From Cryomorphaceae bacterium (GTDB taxonomy: Bacteria; Bacteroidota; Bacteroidia; Flavobacteriales_D; SKUL01), in contig REDV01000045.1 of NCBI GenBank assembly GCA_007695365.1, positions 1-42,575 of the forward strand: 42,575 nt of DNA, in the 5' to 3' direction. Shown piece by piece: positions 1-8,220 of this stretch (positions within the stretch are counted from its first letter, which is position 1; every line of letters begins with the position of its first letter). The notes under the pieces are model-generated. The model did no database searches. It was given only the letters and a program-made list of their open reading frames with translations, and was not told where the DNA came from. Both the position numbers and the translations under genes were made by a program.

Positions 1-2
1 CC

Positions 3-1616
3 CTTTTTAATCCACCTACAGCGACATTTGATTACATGCTGCTCGAGTTTGAGGCAGTTGGAGGAGGCTCAACCCTTGTAGAGCATGTTCTTACAGGGTT
101 GCCATTGACTCTGTTGGCTTTTGCCGGTGAGAATGTTACAGGAGACACACCCCCCATCCAGATTAATGTCAATCAACTGTGTGAACTTGATATTACTTCA
201 ACAGTTACTCCTGCTCAAATTGGATTTGCAAGTGGTTCTGCAACTGTGTCTGTCACTGGTGGTGTTCCACCTTATTCATATCAGTGGAATGATCCTTTCA
301 TGCAAACAACAGCTACCATGTTCGGTGTATTTCCTGGGTTTTATACTTGCGTGGTTACAGATTCCCAGGGCTGCGTAGATGAAATTCAAGTTTTTGTCCC
401 GCTTCAGATGGGAGTTGATCCAACAAGACTAGATATTCCCTTTTGTGACAATCCTGAGCCGTACTCAATTCTGGCTTTTGTAAAAGCCTTAACGGTGGCA
501 AATGCCGTAGCCTACCAGTGGGAATTCAGAGACCTCGACAACAATTTAATCTCTGAATATACGAGGGTTGGCGGTAATCCCTGGATTCGGTTGGCTTGGG
601 TTGACGGGCTTGAATTGGGGGAAACATACAACGTGCGGATTCGTGCACAGGTGGGAGCAGAGTGGGGAGTATATGATGTTGTATGTGCCATCACCATCAA
701 GAACGATATTCCTCTGACCGAGCTGAGACCAGAATACACACCCACCAATGCTCAAGGGAATGAATACGTGTTTTGTGATTGGGCAATAGCATTCGCTTTA
801 GAAGGCGCAGAGGCTTATGAATGGCGCTTTGATCCGGATACCGACCCTACAAACGGAAATGAAATACATTATATCAGAAATGCACCAAACCCATCGTTGC
901 GCTTGTCCTGGGTTAACGGATTAATTCCTGGAACGACTTATAACGTGGCAATCCGAGCTCAATTTGGTGGTCAGTTTGGAGATTTCGGAAACGTTTTGCC
1001 TCTTACTATTTCATTGCCCCCACCAGTAAATGTTCGTCCACAGTTTTGCAATGTTACCCTTGCACCCAACGCTGTTGTGCTGTGTCAATCCGTATGCACG
1101 GCAGATTTTTATCAATGGGAATTTGTAAATACCGAAACAAATGTGGTGAGTGTGGCAAACAGACCGAATTATGGAATTCTATTGAATTGGAACGGAATTT
1201 CGCCGGCTCTTTCGCCAGGCAATTACGATGTGCGGGTAAGAGTGCAGCAAAGCGGTGTTATGGGCCCCTTTGGACAAGTTTGCAACTTTACTATTGATGC
1301 AGGACCGCAAGTGGGTGGAGGAACAGAGCAGGCTGCAAGGAGTTTGGAAGTGTCAGGATTTAAACTTTTCCCCAATCCAAACAAAGGACAGCAATTCCGT
1401 ATTCAGATGGATGGTTTGGATAATGAGGGTCATATGATTCATGTACGTGTCTTTGACTCTTTCGGTAAGGCCGTTGCAGAGTCGGAGTTTGGTGAAATGG
1501 GTGAATTTGTAGATCGCGAAATCCTATTGCCCCAAAATCTTGCGTCAGGTTTATATCTGGTTAATGTATTTGTAGATGGTGAACGCTTCGCAACAGAACG
1601 AATGATTGTCCATTAA
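3..1616 (+). CDS. T9SS-exported repeat protein, 3' part (5' end outside window)
   Basis: The frame is open to the left edge: codons before the first ATG (position 36) still read as protein, so the true start is outside the window. The visible part begins with a SprB-like repeat (TGGVPPYSYQW, then PGFYTCVVTDSQGC). Three divergent repeats of about 100 residues follow, each with a pattern like YQWEF/YEWRF, then Y-N/D-V-x-I/V-R and G-x-F/Y-G/D near its end. The last ~75 residues (FKLFPNPNKG to the final MIVH) form a Por_Secre_tail, the type A C-terminal sorting signal of type IX secretion. By family knowledge such proteins cross the inner membrane by Sec and the outer membrane by T9SS, and are attached or released at the surface. 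The specific function, perhaps adhesion, is unknown. A strong terminator follows 64 bases after the stop. Confidence 0.88.
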   Translation, partial: LFNPPTATFDYMLLEFEAVGGGSTLVEHVLTGLPLTLLAFAGENVTGDTPPIQINVNQLCELDITSTVTPAQIGFASGSATVSVTGGVPPYSYQWNDPFMQTTATMFGVFPGFYTCVVTDSQGCVDEIQVFVPLQMGVDPTRLDIPFCDNPEPYSILAFVKALTVANAVAYQWEFRDLDNNLISEYTRVGGNPWIRLAWVDGLELGETYNVRIRAQVGAEWGVYDVVCAITIKNDIPLTELRPEYTPTNAQGNEYVFCDWAIAFALEGAEAYEWRFDPDTDPTNGNEIHYIRNAPNPSLRLSWVNGLIPGTTYNVAIRAQFGGQFGDFGNVLPLTISLPPPVNVRPQFCNVTLAPNAVVLCQSVCTADFYQWEFVNTETNVVSVANRPNYGILLNWNGISPALSPGNYDVRVRVQQSGVMGPFGQVCNFTIDAGPQVGGGTEQAARSLEVSGFKLFPNPNKGQQFRIQMDGLDNEGHMIHVRVFDSFGKAVAESEFGEMGEFVDREILLPQNLASGLYLVNVFVDGERFATERMIVH

Positions 1617-1680
1617 GCTTTAGATCCGGATGTTGGCTGCTGTTCGAGCATTTCGTGACAAGATCCATGTTGATTATACA

Positions 1681-1711
1681 AAGCCCCGATGATTGAATCG
1701 GGGCTTTTTCT
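1681..1711 (+). terminator. Rho-independent terminator of the T9SS repeat-protein gene
   Basis: A perfect 10-bp stem (AAGCCCCGAT, 1681-1690, with ATCGGGGCTT, 1697-1706) and a 6-base loop are followed by a T run. It lies 64 bases after the stop codon at 1616. Confidence 0.9.
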
Positions 1712-1807
1712 TTCCAAACTGCATAGCGGAAATTGCTGCATTTGGAAGCAATCCAACGGGTGAGGCCTTTGCGATGTTATGGTTAAATACCTTCTGCATT
1801 AATTACG

Positions 1808-1911
1808 GATCACCTCCTAACCCGTGCAGTGGATACAAAAAACGCCCCCAATTCACCCCGGAGGTTCTTGGGGGCTTGTTTTGTTGTTTCACTTCGTTCG
1901 CTCAAACGCCT
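1808..1911. repeat. 104-bp direct repeat, copy 1
   Basis: This stretch is base-for-base identical to 1990-2093, with centres 182 bases apart. Read on the minus strand, each copy carries GTGAAACAACAAAACAAG, then a hairpin (GCCCCCA ... TGGGGGC) followed by GTTTTTTG, then GGTTAGGAGGTGATC. The hairpin with its T run looks like a terminator of minus-strand transcription, so the pair may be tandem back-up terminators behind ssrA. The plus strand at 1807-1818 reads GGATCACCTCCT, the sequence usual at the very 3' end of 16S rRNA. Confidence 0.9.
1834..1867 (-). terminator. terminator-like hairpin in repeat copy 1
   Basis: On the minus strand a GCCCCCA/TGGGGGC stem encloses about 19 bases and is followed by GTTTTTTG. 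The loop contains ACCTCC, which could pair with the AGGAGGT lying about 30 bases further downstream on the same strand. Boundaries are approximate. Confidence 0.6.
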
Positions 1912-1989
1912 TGTGGAGGTGTTCCAGTGAGAGTTCTTGGGCGAAAATCTTGATTTCAATAGGTTGTACGTCCTCGGGATTACTTACGT

Positions 1990-2093
1990 GATCACCTCCT
2001 AACCCGTGCAGTGGATACAAAAAACGCCCCCAATTCACCCCGGAGGTTCTTGGGGGCTTGTTTTGTTGTTTCACTTCGTTCGCTCAAACGCCT
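1990..2093. repeat. 104-bp direct repeat, copy 2
   Basis: This is identical to copy 1 at 1808-1911. It lies closer to ssrA, and its right part forms the left arm of the palindrome at 2060-2127. Flanking similarity continues loosely on the left (ATTACTTACG against ATTAATTACG), so the original duplication may have been somewhat longer. Confidence 0.9.
2016..2058 (-). terminator. terminator-like hairpin in repeat copy 2
   Basis: This is the same hairpin as in copy 1 (GCCCCCA/TGGGGGC stem followed by GTTTTTTG on the minus strand). It is the first such hairpin met by any transcript reading through the ssrA terminator. Confidence 0.6.
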
Positions 2094-2127
2094 GGCGGCG
2101 TTTGGCGACTTTGTGAAACAACAAAAC
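2060..2127. repeat. 68-bp imperfect palindrome next to ssrA
   Basis: The outer arms are a perfect 15-bp inverted repeat (GTTTTGTTGTTTCAC, 2060-2074, with GTGAAACAACAAAAC, 2113-2127). Inner arms CAAACGCC (2085-2092) and GGCGTTTG (2097-2104) enclose TGGC. The left half belongs to repeat copy 2. The right half ends in the ssrA terminator stem, so two hairpins compete for the same bases. Confidence 0.8.
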
Positions 2128-2151
2128 CGCCACGGTTACCCGCGGCGGTTT
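2113..2151 (-). terminator. ssrA terminator
   Basis: On the minus strand AAACCGCC (2151 to 2144) pairs with GGCGGTTT (2131 to 2124) and is followed by TGTTGTTT. It begins 12 bases past the mature 3' end of the tmRNA. Confidence 0.8.
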
Positions 2152-2162
2152 GTATCATCAAG

Positions 2163-2561
2163 TGGAGCCGGAGGGATTCGAACCCTCGTCCAAACAAGGA
2201 ACCATTCAGCTTTCTACATGCTTAGTTTCGCTTTGATTGTCGGGAAGCAGCAGGCAGCGCACAGCCAACTGAATCCGTAGTTCCTTAAGTCTCGTTGAGA
2301 CGTCGGAACCTCGTCTCAACCAGCATCGAAAGATGTTGCCCCATATACCGAAAGTCCGATGCGACCTTTCAGCGGGACACCCGCCCCGGGTTACTGTGCT
2401 TCACCGCGGGCTAGAGCCATTTATCACAAAGTGAGATTAGGCTGCGAGGGCGTAGTTATTTTCGCCTTTTATGGTTTGAACAACCTGATTTACGAGCCCA
2501 TTGTTCAACGCTCGGCATGCTTACTAAACGACTACTCTTGCTGTCAAAACCAGTCGGCCCC
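2163..2561 (-). ncRNA. ssrA: tmRNA (transfer-messenger RNA)
   Basis: tmRNA rescues stalled ribosomes and, with SmpB, adds a degradation tag. The 5' end (GGGGCCGACTGGTTTTGACA, from 2561) and 3' end (GGTTCGAATCCCTCCGGCTC then CA, ending at 2163) form the tRNA-like acceptor stem and T arm. GGGGCC pairs with GGCUCC, with one G-U pair. The tag frame lies at 2466 to 2437 and reads G-E-N-N-Y-A-L-A-A then TAA, of the Bacteroidota type. The CCA is not encoded (the next bases are CTT), so it must be added after transcription. Length is 399 nt. The end points come from acceptor-stem pairing. Confidence 0.96.
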
Positions 2562-2574
2562 AAAGAACGTGTTG

Positions 2575-2602
2575 CAAAGATATGCCTAATATCATCAGCA
2601 AA
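2575..2602 (-). promoter_or_regulatory. probable ssrA promoter
   Basis: A perfect -7 element TATCTTTG (2582 to 2575, consensus TAnnTTTG) ends 13 bases before the mature tmRNA 5' end. An upstream TTTG (2602 to 2599) is the likely -33 element. The 16-base spacer is shorter than the usual 17-23. Confidence 0.55.
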
Positions 2603-2612
2603 AACCGTGCAC

Positions 2613-2640
2613 TTTGCTCGGATGGCTTTCTTTACATTTG
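2613..2640 (+). promoter_or_regulatory. probable promoter of the saccharopine dehydrogenase-like gene
   Basis: TTTG (2613-2616) and a perfect -7 element TACATTTG (2633-2640) are separated by 16 bases. The -7 box ends 17 bases before the ATG at 2658. It is divergent from the ssrA promoter. Confidence 0.5.
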
Positions 2641-2657
2641 CAACAAATCATTGATGC

Positions 2658-3878
2658 ATGAACTTGATAAAGGTTGCTTTGATTCGCGAAGGCAAAGTTC
2701 CGCCAGATAAACGTGTGGCCCTCACACCTGTACAGTGTAAAGAGCTGGTGGAGCGTTTCCCGTCACTTCAAATAGTGGCACAAAAAAGCGCCATCCGGGC
2801 CATCGAAGATGCGGAATACGCCAAACAAGGCATCGAATTGCGTGACGATGTGTCAGACTGCGACATCATGATCGGCGTAAAGGAGGTAAACATTGACGAG
2901 CTCATTCCCAATAAAACCTACCTCTTCTTTTCGCACACGTTTAAAAAGCAACCCTACAACCGCAAGTTGTTGCAAGCCATACTCAACAAGCGTATCCGAT
3001 TGATTGACTATGAAGTAATGACCTACAGCGGAGGTGGCAGGGTACTGGGCTTTGGCAGATATGCGGGTATCGTTGGGGCTTACAACAGCTTACTGGCCTA
3101 CGGACGAAAAACCGGCCTTTTCAGCCTGAAGCCCGCGCATAAGTGCTTCGATCGTACTGAGGTAGAACGTGAACTCTCCAAAGTGAAGTTTCCCGATAAC
3201 TTTCGCATGGTGATGACCGGTTTTGGCAGAGTGGGCATGGGAGCCCGTGAAATCATTGATCTTGTTCCTGTGGAGCAGGTAAGCCATCACGATTTCCTGG
3301 AACGCGATTTTAATCGCCCGGTTTTCACGCACATCAACGTGGAGAACTACAACATTCACCGCGACGGAGAAGACTTCAGCCGGGAGCATTTCTACGCCTT
3401 TCCCGAGGAATACATGTCCACTTTTCCGCGATACGCCCACCGGGCTCAGCTCTATATTGCCTGTCATTATTGGGGTGCGGGAGCTCCGTACATTTTCACC
3501 CGGGAAGACACCAAACACCCTGATTTTGCCTTGCAGGTGGTGGGAGATATTTCCTGTGATATTGACGGACCGGTGGCCAGTACCCTGAGGCCCTCAACCA
3601 TTGCCGACCCTCACTATGGCTACGATCCCCAAACCGAAACGGAGGTGGACTTTATGCATCCTGGGGCTATTGGGGTGATGGCCATAGACAATCTGCCGTG
3701 TGAATTACCGCGCGATGCCTCAGAGGATTTTGGTAGCGAGCTTATGGAAAAGGTAATGCCTTGCCTGTTGGGCCAAGACGACGATGGAATCATTGAACGG
3801 GCCGCGCAAACCACATTGCAAGGCGAACTGGCTCCTGCGTTTGCCTACCTCAAGGGTTATGTTGAGGGTAAGGATTAG
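2658..3878 (+). CDS. saccharopine dehydrogenase-like NAD(P)-dependent oxidoreductase (AlaDH/PNT fold)
   Basis: This 406-residue protein matches the alanine dehydrogenase/transhydrogenase fold in its lysine-forming saccharopine dehydrogenase (LYS1-like) branch. The N-terminal catalytic part has IREGKVPPDKRVALTP near residue 8 and FSHTFKKQPYN near 91. A Rossmann nucleotide-binding loop TGFGRVGMG lies at 187-195. By family knowledge the enzyme interconverts saccharopine with lysine and 2-oxoglutarate, using NAD. The real substrate in this clade is uncertain and could be another amino acid. The ATG at 2658 starts the conserved N terminus and is 17 bases after a good -7 element. The gene stands alone, divergent from ssrA, and ends 3 bases from the convergent rpe. 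Confidence 0.82.
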   Translation: MNLIKVALIREGKVPPDKRVALTPVQCKELVERFPSLQIVAQKSAIRAIEDAEYAKQGIELRDDVSDCDIMIGVKEVNIDELIPNKTYLFFSHTFKKQPYNRKLLQAILNKRIRLIDYEVMTYSGGGRVLGFGRYAGIVGAYNSLLAYGRKTGLFSLKPAHKCFDRTEVERELSKVKFPDNFRMVMTGFGRVGMGAREIIDLVPVEQVSHHDFLERDFNRPVFTHINVENYNIHRDGEDFSREHFYAFPEEYMSTFPRYAHRAQLYIACHYWGAGAPYIFTREDTKHPDFALQVVGDISCDIDGPVASTLRPSTIADPHYGYDPQTETEVDFMHPGAIGVMAIDNLPCELPRDASEDFGSELMEKVMPCLLGQDDDGIIERAAQTTLQGELAPAFAYLKGYVEGKD

Positions 3879-3881
3879 GTT

Positions 3882-4532
3882 CTAAGGATTTTTCAGATGG
3901 GCAATGGCAGCAACCGGGTCATCGGCCCCAAATACTGCGTTGCCGGCTACGAGCACGTCTGCGCCAGCTTCCACCAGCTTTTTGGCGTTGCCGACCCCTA
4001 CGCCACCGTCAATTTCAATCTTGGCTTTTGAACCATTGCGGTCAATCAGTTTGCGCAGTCGCTCAATTTTGCGGTAGGTGTTCTCAATAAACTTCTGCCC
4101 GCCAAACCCGGGGTTTACCGACATCAGGCAAACCAATTCTATTTCGCCGATAATGTCCTCAAGGTCGTTGATGGCGGAGTGCGGATTTACAGCTACTCCG
4201 GCATGCATATTCTCGGCCTTGATGGCCTGAATGGTGCGGTGCAGATGTGTGCAAGCCTCAACGTGCACGGTAAGTACGTTGGCGCCCGCCTCGGCAAAGC
4301 GCGTAATAAAAGGGTCAGGATTTACAATCATCAGGTGCACGTCCAGCGGTTTCAGGGTGTGCCTGTTTACCGCTTCAATCACCGGTAGCCCAAAGCTGAT
4401 ATTGGGAACAAACACTCCGTCCATCACATCCAGATGAAACCAGTCTGCATCACTTGCATTGACCATTTCAATGTCGGGCAGGAGGTTGGCAAAATCAGCA
4501 GAGAGCAGAGAAGGGGCTACAAGGTGTGACAT
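3882..4532 (-). CDS. rpe: ribulose-phosphate 3-epimerase
   Basis: Rpe interconverts D-ribulose 5-phosphate and D-xylulose 5-phosphate in the pentose phosphate pathway. The 216-residue length is typical. It shows LLSADFANL near the start, the metal-binding HLDVMDGVFVPN (about residue 33) and HLMIVNP (about 66). The Gly-rich phosphate-binding end has IDGGVGVGNAKKL and ADVLVAGNAVF. It is a TIM-barrel cytosolic enzyme. It is separated from rpoD upstream by a terminator, so it is probably transcribed separately, and it is convergent with the oxidoreductase. Confidence 0.96.
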   Translation of the reverse strand: MSHLVAPSLLSADFANLLPDIEMVNASDADWFHLDVMDGVFVPNISFGLPVIEAVNRHTLKPLDVHLMIVNPDPFITRFAEAGANVLTVHVEACTHLHRTIQAIKAENMHAGVAVNPHSAINDLEDIIGEIELVCLMSVNPGFGGQKFIENTYRKIERLRKLIDRNGSKAKIEIDGGVGVGNAKKLVEAGADVLVAGNAVFGADDPVAAIAHLKNP

Positions 4533-4564
4533 ATTTCAAGGGCTTGATTGAAGGGCAAAGTAAC

Positions 4565-4589
4565 AAAAAAAGGAGGCCCAATGGCCTCC
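4565..4589 (-). terminator. rpoD terminator
   Basis: On the minus strand GGAGGCC (4589 to 4583) pairs with GGCCTCC (4578 to 4572) around a 4-base loop, followed by seven T. It lies about 30 bases beyond the rpoD stop codon. Confidence 0.88.
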
Positions 4590-4618
4590 TTCTGTTTTCA
4601 TAGCAAAGGTAATGTGCG

Positions 4619-5488
4619 TTAACCCAGGTAAGCTCTGAGAACCTTGCTTCTTGCGGTATGTTTCAACCTTCGGATGGCTTTTTCCTTGATTTGCCGAACG
4701 CGCTCACGGGTGAGGTCAAAGCGCTCACCGATTTCCTCAAGCGTCATGGAATGTGTATTGTCAATTCCGAAGTAAAGGCGGATAACATCTGCCTCGCGGG
4801 TGGTGAGTGTGTGAAGCGAACGTTCAATTTCTTTGCGGAGCGAGTCGGCCATGATGCGGGTCTCGGGCCCTGGTACGTCATCATTGCTGAGGATGTCGTA
4901 CATGTTTCCCGATGAGCTCTCATCATTGGTGAGTGGGGCGTCCATGCTTACATGGCGTCCGGAGTTGCGCAATGTTTGTTTTACGTCTTCGAGCGACATT
5001 TCCAGCACCTCGGCCAGTTCCTCCATCGATGGCGGTCGCTCAAATTCCTGCTCCAGTTTGGAAAATGCGCGGTTTACCTTGTTGATGGAACCGATTTTAT
5101 TGAGCGGAAGCCTCACGATTCGCGCCTGCTCGGCCAATGCCTGAAGAATCGACTGGCGAATCCACCAAACAGCGTATGAAATGAATTTAAACCCCCTCGT
5201 TTCATCAAATCGCTGCGCGGCTTTTATCAATCCGAGGTTTCCCTCATTGATAAGATCTGGTAGTGTAAGTCCTTGATTCTGGTATTGCTTGGCCACCGAA
5301 ACCACAAAGCGAAGGTTGGCCTTGGTGAGCCTTTCCAATGCTTCCTGGTCGCCGGTTTTTATCCTGCGTGCCAATTCTACCTCCTCTTCGGCCGAAATCA
5401 GGTCCACCCGACCAATTTCCTGCAGGTACTTATCGAGCGACGCCGTCTCCCGGTTGGTAACCTGCTTCGATATTTTTAACTGTCTCAT
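4619..5488 (-). CDS. rpoD: primary RNA polymerase sigma factor (RpoD/SigA family, Bacteroidota short form)
   Basis: This is the housekeeping sigma factor that directs RNA polymerase to promoters. Region 1.2 is at about residues 14-45 ([20 protein letters not shown]). Region 2 runs through [28 protein letters not shown] and the -10-reading [13 protein letters not shown]. Region 3 follows. Region 4 at about 215-285 ends with [20 protein letters not shown], the helix-turn-helix. At 289 residues it lacks the long region 1.1 and spacer of the E. coli protein, as is usual in this phylum, whose sigma reads TAnnTTTG promoters. It is monocistronic, with its own terminator. Confidence 0.95.
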   Translation of the reverse strand: MRQLKISKQVTNRETASLDKYLQEIGRVDLISAEEEVELARRIKTGDQEALERLTKANLRFVVSVAKQYQNQGLTLPDLINEGNLGLIKAAQRFDETRGFKFISYAVWWIRQSILQALAEQARIVRLPLNKIGSINKVNRAFSKLEQEFERPPSMEELAEVLEMSLEDVKQTLRNSGRHVSMDAPLTNDESSSGNMYDILSNDDVPGPETRIMADSLRKEIERSLHTLTTREADVIRLYFGIDNTHSMTLEEIGERFDLTRERVRQIKEKAIRRLKHTARSKVLRAYLG

Positions 5489-5561
5489 AGCTTTGTTTTC
5501 GAATGCGCTTTAATAAACGACAGGCGCTGATTTAGGTTACACTTCAGGAAGTCAAGGGCAC

Positions 5562-5592
5562 AAAAAAAGCCCGCAATTACGCGGGCTTTTTC
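5562..5592 (-). terminator. pnp terminator (bidirectional in shape)
   Basis: An AAGCCCGC/GCGGGCTT stem with loop AATTAC (5575-5580) has T runs in both directions. It lies about 30 bases past the pnp stop. Confidence 0.88.
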
Positions 5593-5623
5593 TTTAACGG
5601 TAGATTTAACCGATTGATCGGTA

Positions 5624-7771
5624 TTAGTTTGCTGATTCAGGTTTAGGAAGCAAAACTTTTCGCGAAAGTTTAAATTTACCCGACTTGGGATCTTTTCCGG
5701 TAACCTTAAATTTCACCAGTTCGCCTTCTTTGATGGCGTCTTCCACGCGATCGAGGCGGTGCCATTCAATTTCTGAGATGTGCAGGAGTCCGTCCATACC
5801 GGGGAGGATTTCTACAAAAGCCCCGTAAGGCATAATGGACTTTACTTTCCCTTCGTATTCTTCGCCAACTTCAACGGTAGGAGGGAAGGCAATTTGCTTC
5901 ACCATCTTCTCGGCGCGCTGAATGTCTTCCTTGTTTTGCGACATAATGGCTACTACACCAACGCCGTCTTCCTCATCAATGGAAATAACCGTATTGGTTT
6001 CCGCTTGAATCTCCTGAATGATTTTTCCACCGGGTCCGATAACCGGCCCGATGAATTCCTTGGGAATGGTGAAGGAAATAATACGGGGAGTGTGGTCTTT
6101 GTAATCCGCGCGCGGCTCAGAGATGGTTTTGAGCATTTCGTTCAAAATGTGCTCTCTTCCGTCTTTGGCTTGAAGCAGGGCCGTTTTCAGGGTCTCAAAT
6201 GTGAGTCCGTCCACCTTGATGTCCATCTGGCAGGCAGTTATTCCCTGAGATGTTCCTGTTACTTTAAAGTCCATATCTCCCAGGTGATCTTCATCACCTA
6301 AAATGTCTGACAGAATGGCTATTTGCCCGGTTGATGGCTTGGCAATCATACCCATGGCTATACCGGAAACGGGGCGCTTGATTTTTACACCACCATCCAT
6401 CAGCGACAATGTTCCGGCACAAACGGTAGCCATTGACGAAGATCCGTTCGATTCGAGAATGTCCGAAACGATACGAATGGTATATGGGTTTTCTTCCTGT
6501 GGAGGAATTACCGGCTTCAAGGCGCGCAATGCCAGGTTTCCATGACCGATTTCTCTTCTGCTGGTAGAGCGTATGGGGCGGGCCTCACCGGTACAGAACG
6601 GCGGGAAGTTGTAGTGCAGCATAAAGTCTGAACTTCCTTCAATTAATGCGCTGTCAATGGTTTGCTCATCGCGACTGGATCCGAGTGTGAGGGTGGTAAG
6701 CGACTGGGTTTCGCCACGGGTAAAGATGGCTGATCCATGGGTCATGGGCAGGTAATCCACTTCGCACCAGATAGGACGAATGTCAGTAGTTTTACGACCA
6801 TCCAGACGAATGCCTTCGTTGAGCACTGCATCGCGAACAGCTTCTTTTTCAACTTTTTTGTAATATGTGTTAATGTACCAAGCCTTTTCAGCGAGCTCGT
6901 CTTCAGAGAATTTCGATACGTATTCCTCTTTTACGGCAGAGAACAATTCCTTGCGGAGAACTTTGGATGGATGTCCACTCTTGGCAATGTCATAACATGC
7001 CTGATAGCAAGCAGCTTTTACGTCTTCGTAAAGTGCTTCGTCAGGAACGGGTTCGTGCTGATATGTGCGCTTGGTGTGCGATTTAGGAACAGCTTGACCA
7101 AGCTCCACTAGTGCTTGGCACTGTTGCTTTACAGCAGCATGCCCTACTTCAATGGCTTTGAGCATGTCGTCCTCACTCACTTCACTCATTTCACCTTCCA
7201 CCATCATGATGTTGTCTAGTGTACCAGCGATAATCATGTCCATGTCCGAATCTTTCATTTCGGTAGCGGTAGGATTCACCACGTACTCGCCATTGATTCG
7301 AGCTACGCGCACCTCTGAAACAGGGCCATTGAAAGGTATGTCGGATACAGCAATTGCGGCGGATGCGGCAAGGCAGGCCATGGCATCGGGAACATGCTCG
7401 CGATCACCTGAAATCAGGTTGATGATCACTTGAACCTCTGCGTGAAAATCATCGGGAAATAGCGGGCGCAGAGCGCGGTCTACCAATCGCATGGTTAATA
7501 TTTCATCCTCCGACGGACGGGCTTCGCGTTTGAAAAACCCACCGGGGAATTTTCCGGTAGCGGAGTATTTTTCGCGGTATTCTACAGTAAGTGGCAGAAA
7601 ATCTACGCCTTCACGTGCTTCCTGGGCTGCAACAACAGTTGCGAGTAGCATGGTGTTTCCCATTCGGGCTACTACAGCTCCATCTGCTTGCTTGGCAAGT
7701 TTTCCGGTTTCGAGGGTAATGGCCTTTCCATCACCGAGGTCAATTGTTTTTGTTACCAATTCGTAATTCAT
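5624..7771 (-). CDS. pnp: polyribonucleotide nucleotidyltransferase (PNPase)
   Basis: PNPase is a trimeric phosphate-dependent 3'-5' exoribonuclease that decays mRNA, and it can also add tails. The 715 residues show the full order. The first RNase PH domain (from about residue 12, with [18 protein letters not shown]) is followed by an alpha-helical linker. The second RNase PH domain (about 320-540) contains [22 protein letters not shown] domain with the GPGGK loop (about 575) and an S1 domain (about 630-700, [15 protein letters not shown]) complete it. It lies downstream of rpsO, the same neighbourhood as in many bacteria, but a hairpin separates the two. Confidence 0.97.
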   Translation of the reverse strand: MNYELVTKTIDLGDGKAITLETGKLAKQADGAVVARMGNTMLLATVVAAQEAREGVDFLPLTVEYREKYSATGKFPGGFFKREARPSEDEILTMRLVDRALRPLFPDDFHAEVQVIINLISGDREHVPDAMACLAASAAIAVSDIPFNGPVSEVRVARINGEYVVNPTATEMKDSDMDMIIAGTLDNIMMVEGEMSEVSEDDMLKAIEVGHAAVKQQCQALVELGQAVPKSHTKRTYQHEPVPDEALYEDVKAACYQACYDIAKSGHPSKVLRKELFSAVKEEYVSKFSEDELAEKAWYINTYYKKVEKEAVRDAVLNEGIRLDGRKTTDIRPIWCEVDYLPMTHGSAIFTRGETQSLTTLTLGSSRDEQTIDSALIEGSSDFMLHYNFPPFCTGEARPIRSTSRREIGHGNLALRALKPVIPPQEENPYTIRIVSDILESNGSSSMATVCAGTLSLMDGGVKIKRPVSGIAMGMIAKPSTGQIAILSDILGDEDHLGDMDFKVTGTSQGITACQMDIKVDGLTFETLKTALLQAKDGREHILNEMLKTISEPRADYKDHTPRIISFTIPKEFIGPVIGPGGKIIQEIQAETNTVISIDEEDGVGVVAIMSQNKEDIQRAEKMVKQIAFPPTVEVGEEYEGKVKSIMPYGAFVEILPGMDGLLHISEIEWHRLDRVEDAIKEGELVKFKVTGKDPKSGKFKLSRKVLLPKPESAN

Positions 7772-7840
7772 CTTCTTCTGGTTGTTAATTAATGCTTCTT
7801 CTTTCTTCTTGTGTTTACTTGTTCAATGGGGTGCAAAACA

Positions 7841-7873
7841 GGAAAAGGCAACCACTTAAGCAGTTGCCTTTCC
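7841..7873 (-). terminator. rpsO-pnp intergenic hairpin, probable terminator
   Basis: AAAGGCAAC (7844-7852) pairs with GTTGCCTTT (7863-7871) around a 10-base loop. On the minus strand it is followed by TCCTGTTTTG. It may terminate rpsO or be a processing hairpin in an rpsO-pnp transcript. Confidence 0.6.
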
Positions 7874-7911
7874 GTTTGTTTCATGAAGTATGTGCGTGTG
7901 CTGGACGATCC

Positions 7912-8181
7912 TTACTTTCGGATGCCAAGATCCTTAATAAGGGCCCGGTACTTCTCAATGTCATTAGCTTTCAGGTAATCCAGCAAACGGCGACGCTTAC
8001 CAACCAAACGCACCAACGACCGCTCGGTGTTGAAATCCTTGCGGTTGTTCTTCAGGTGCTCGGTAAGGTGCTGAATGCGGTAGGTAAAAAGGGCGATTTG
8101 CCCTTCGGTGCTTCCGGTGTTAGTCTCCGACTCTCCGTACTGCTTAAAAATCTCTTTTTTCTTTTCGGTAGTTAAATACAT
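7912..8181 (-). CDS. rpsO: 30S ribosomal protein S15
   Basis: S15 binds the central domain of 16S rRNA early in 30S assembly. With the ATG at 8181 the product is 89 residues, the standard length, starting MYLTTEKKKEIFKQYG and containing the conserved TGSTEGQIALFTYRI and LVGKRRRLLDYLK. The frame continues 23 codons further upstream, but that extension crosses the promoter and is not part of S15. Confidence 0.97.
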   Translation of the reverse strand: MYLTTEKKKEIFKQYGESETNTGSTEGQIALFTYRIQHLTEHLKNNRKDFNTERSLVRLVGKRRRLLDYLKANDIEKYRALIKDLGIRK

Positions 8182-8220
8182 GCCAATATTGTTGAAATGA
8201 TTCTTATGTATTTGGGGCGG

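Larger units (their letters stand above)
1712..2162. other. gene-free stretch between the T9SS gene and ssrA
   Basis: I see no convincing gene here. The stretch holds a 104-bp direct duplication (1808-1911 and 1990-2093), a terminator-like hairpin inside each copy, a 68-bp imperfect palindrome (2060-2127) and the ssrA terminator (2124-2151). The short open frames crossing it also cross the hairpins or the tmRNA and are probably chance. Confidence 0.7.

Noticed and set aside
1889-2074. Minus-strand 61-codon frame ending AFERTK
   Set aside because: It runs across the duplicated terminator hairpin and has no recognisable family; its end coincides with the repeat boundary by base composition.
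2011-2589. Plus-strand frames over the tmRNA
   Set aside because: They are shadows of ssrA: the tRNA-like end and tag frame on the minus strand explain the sequence.
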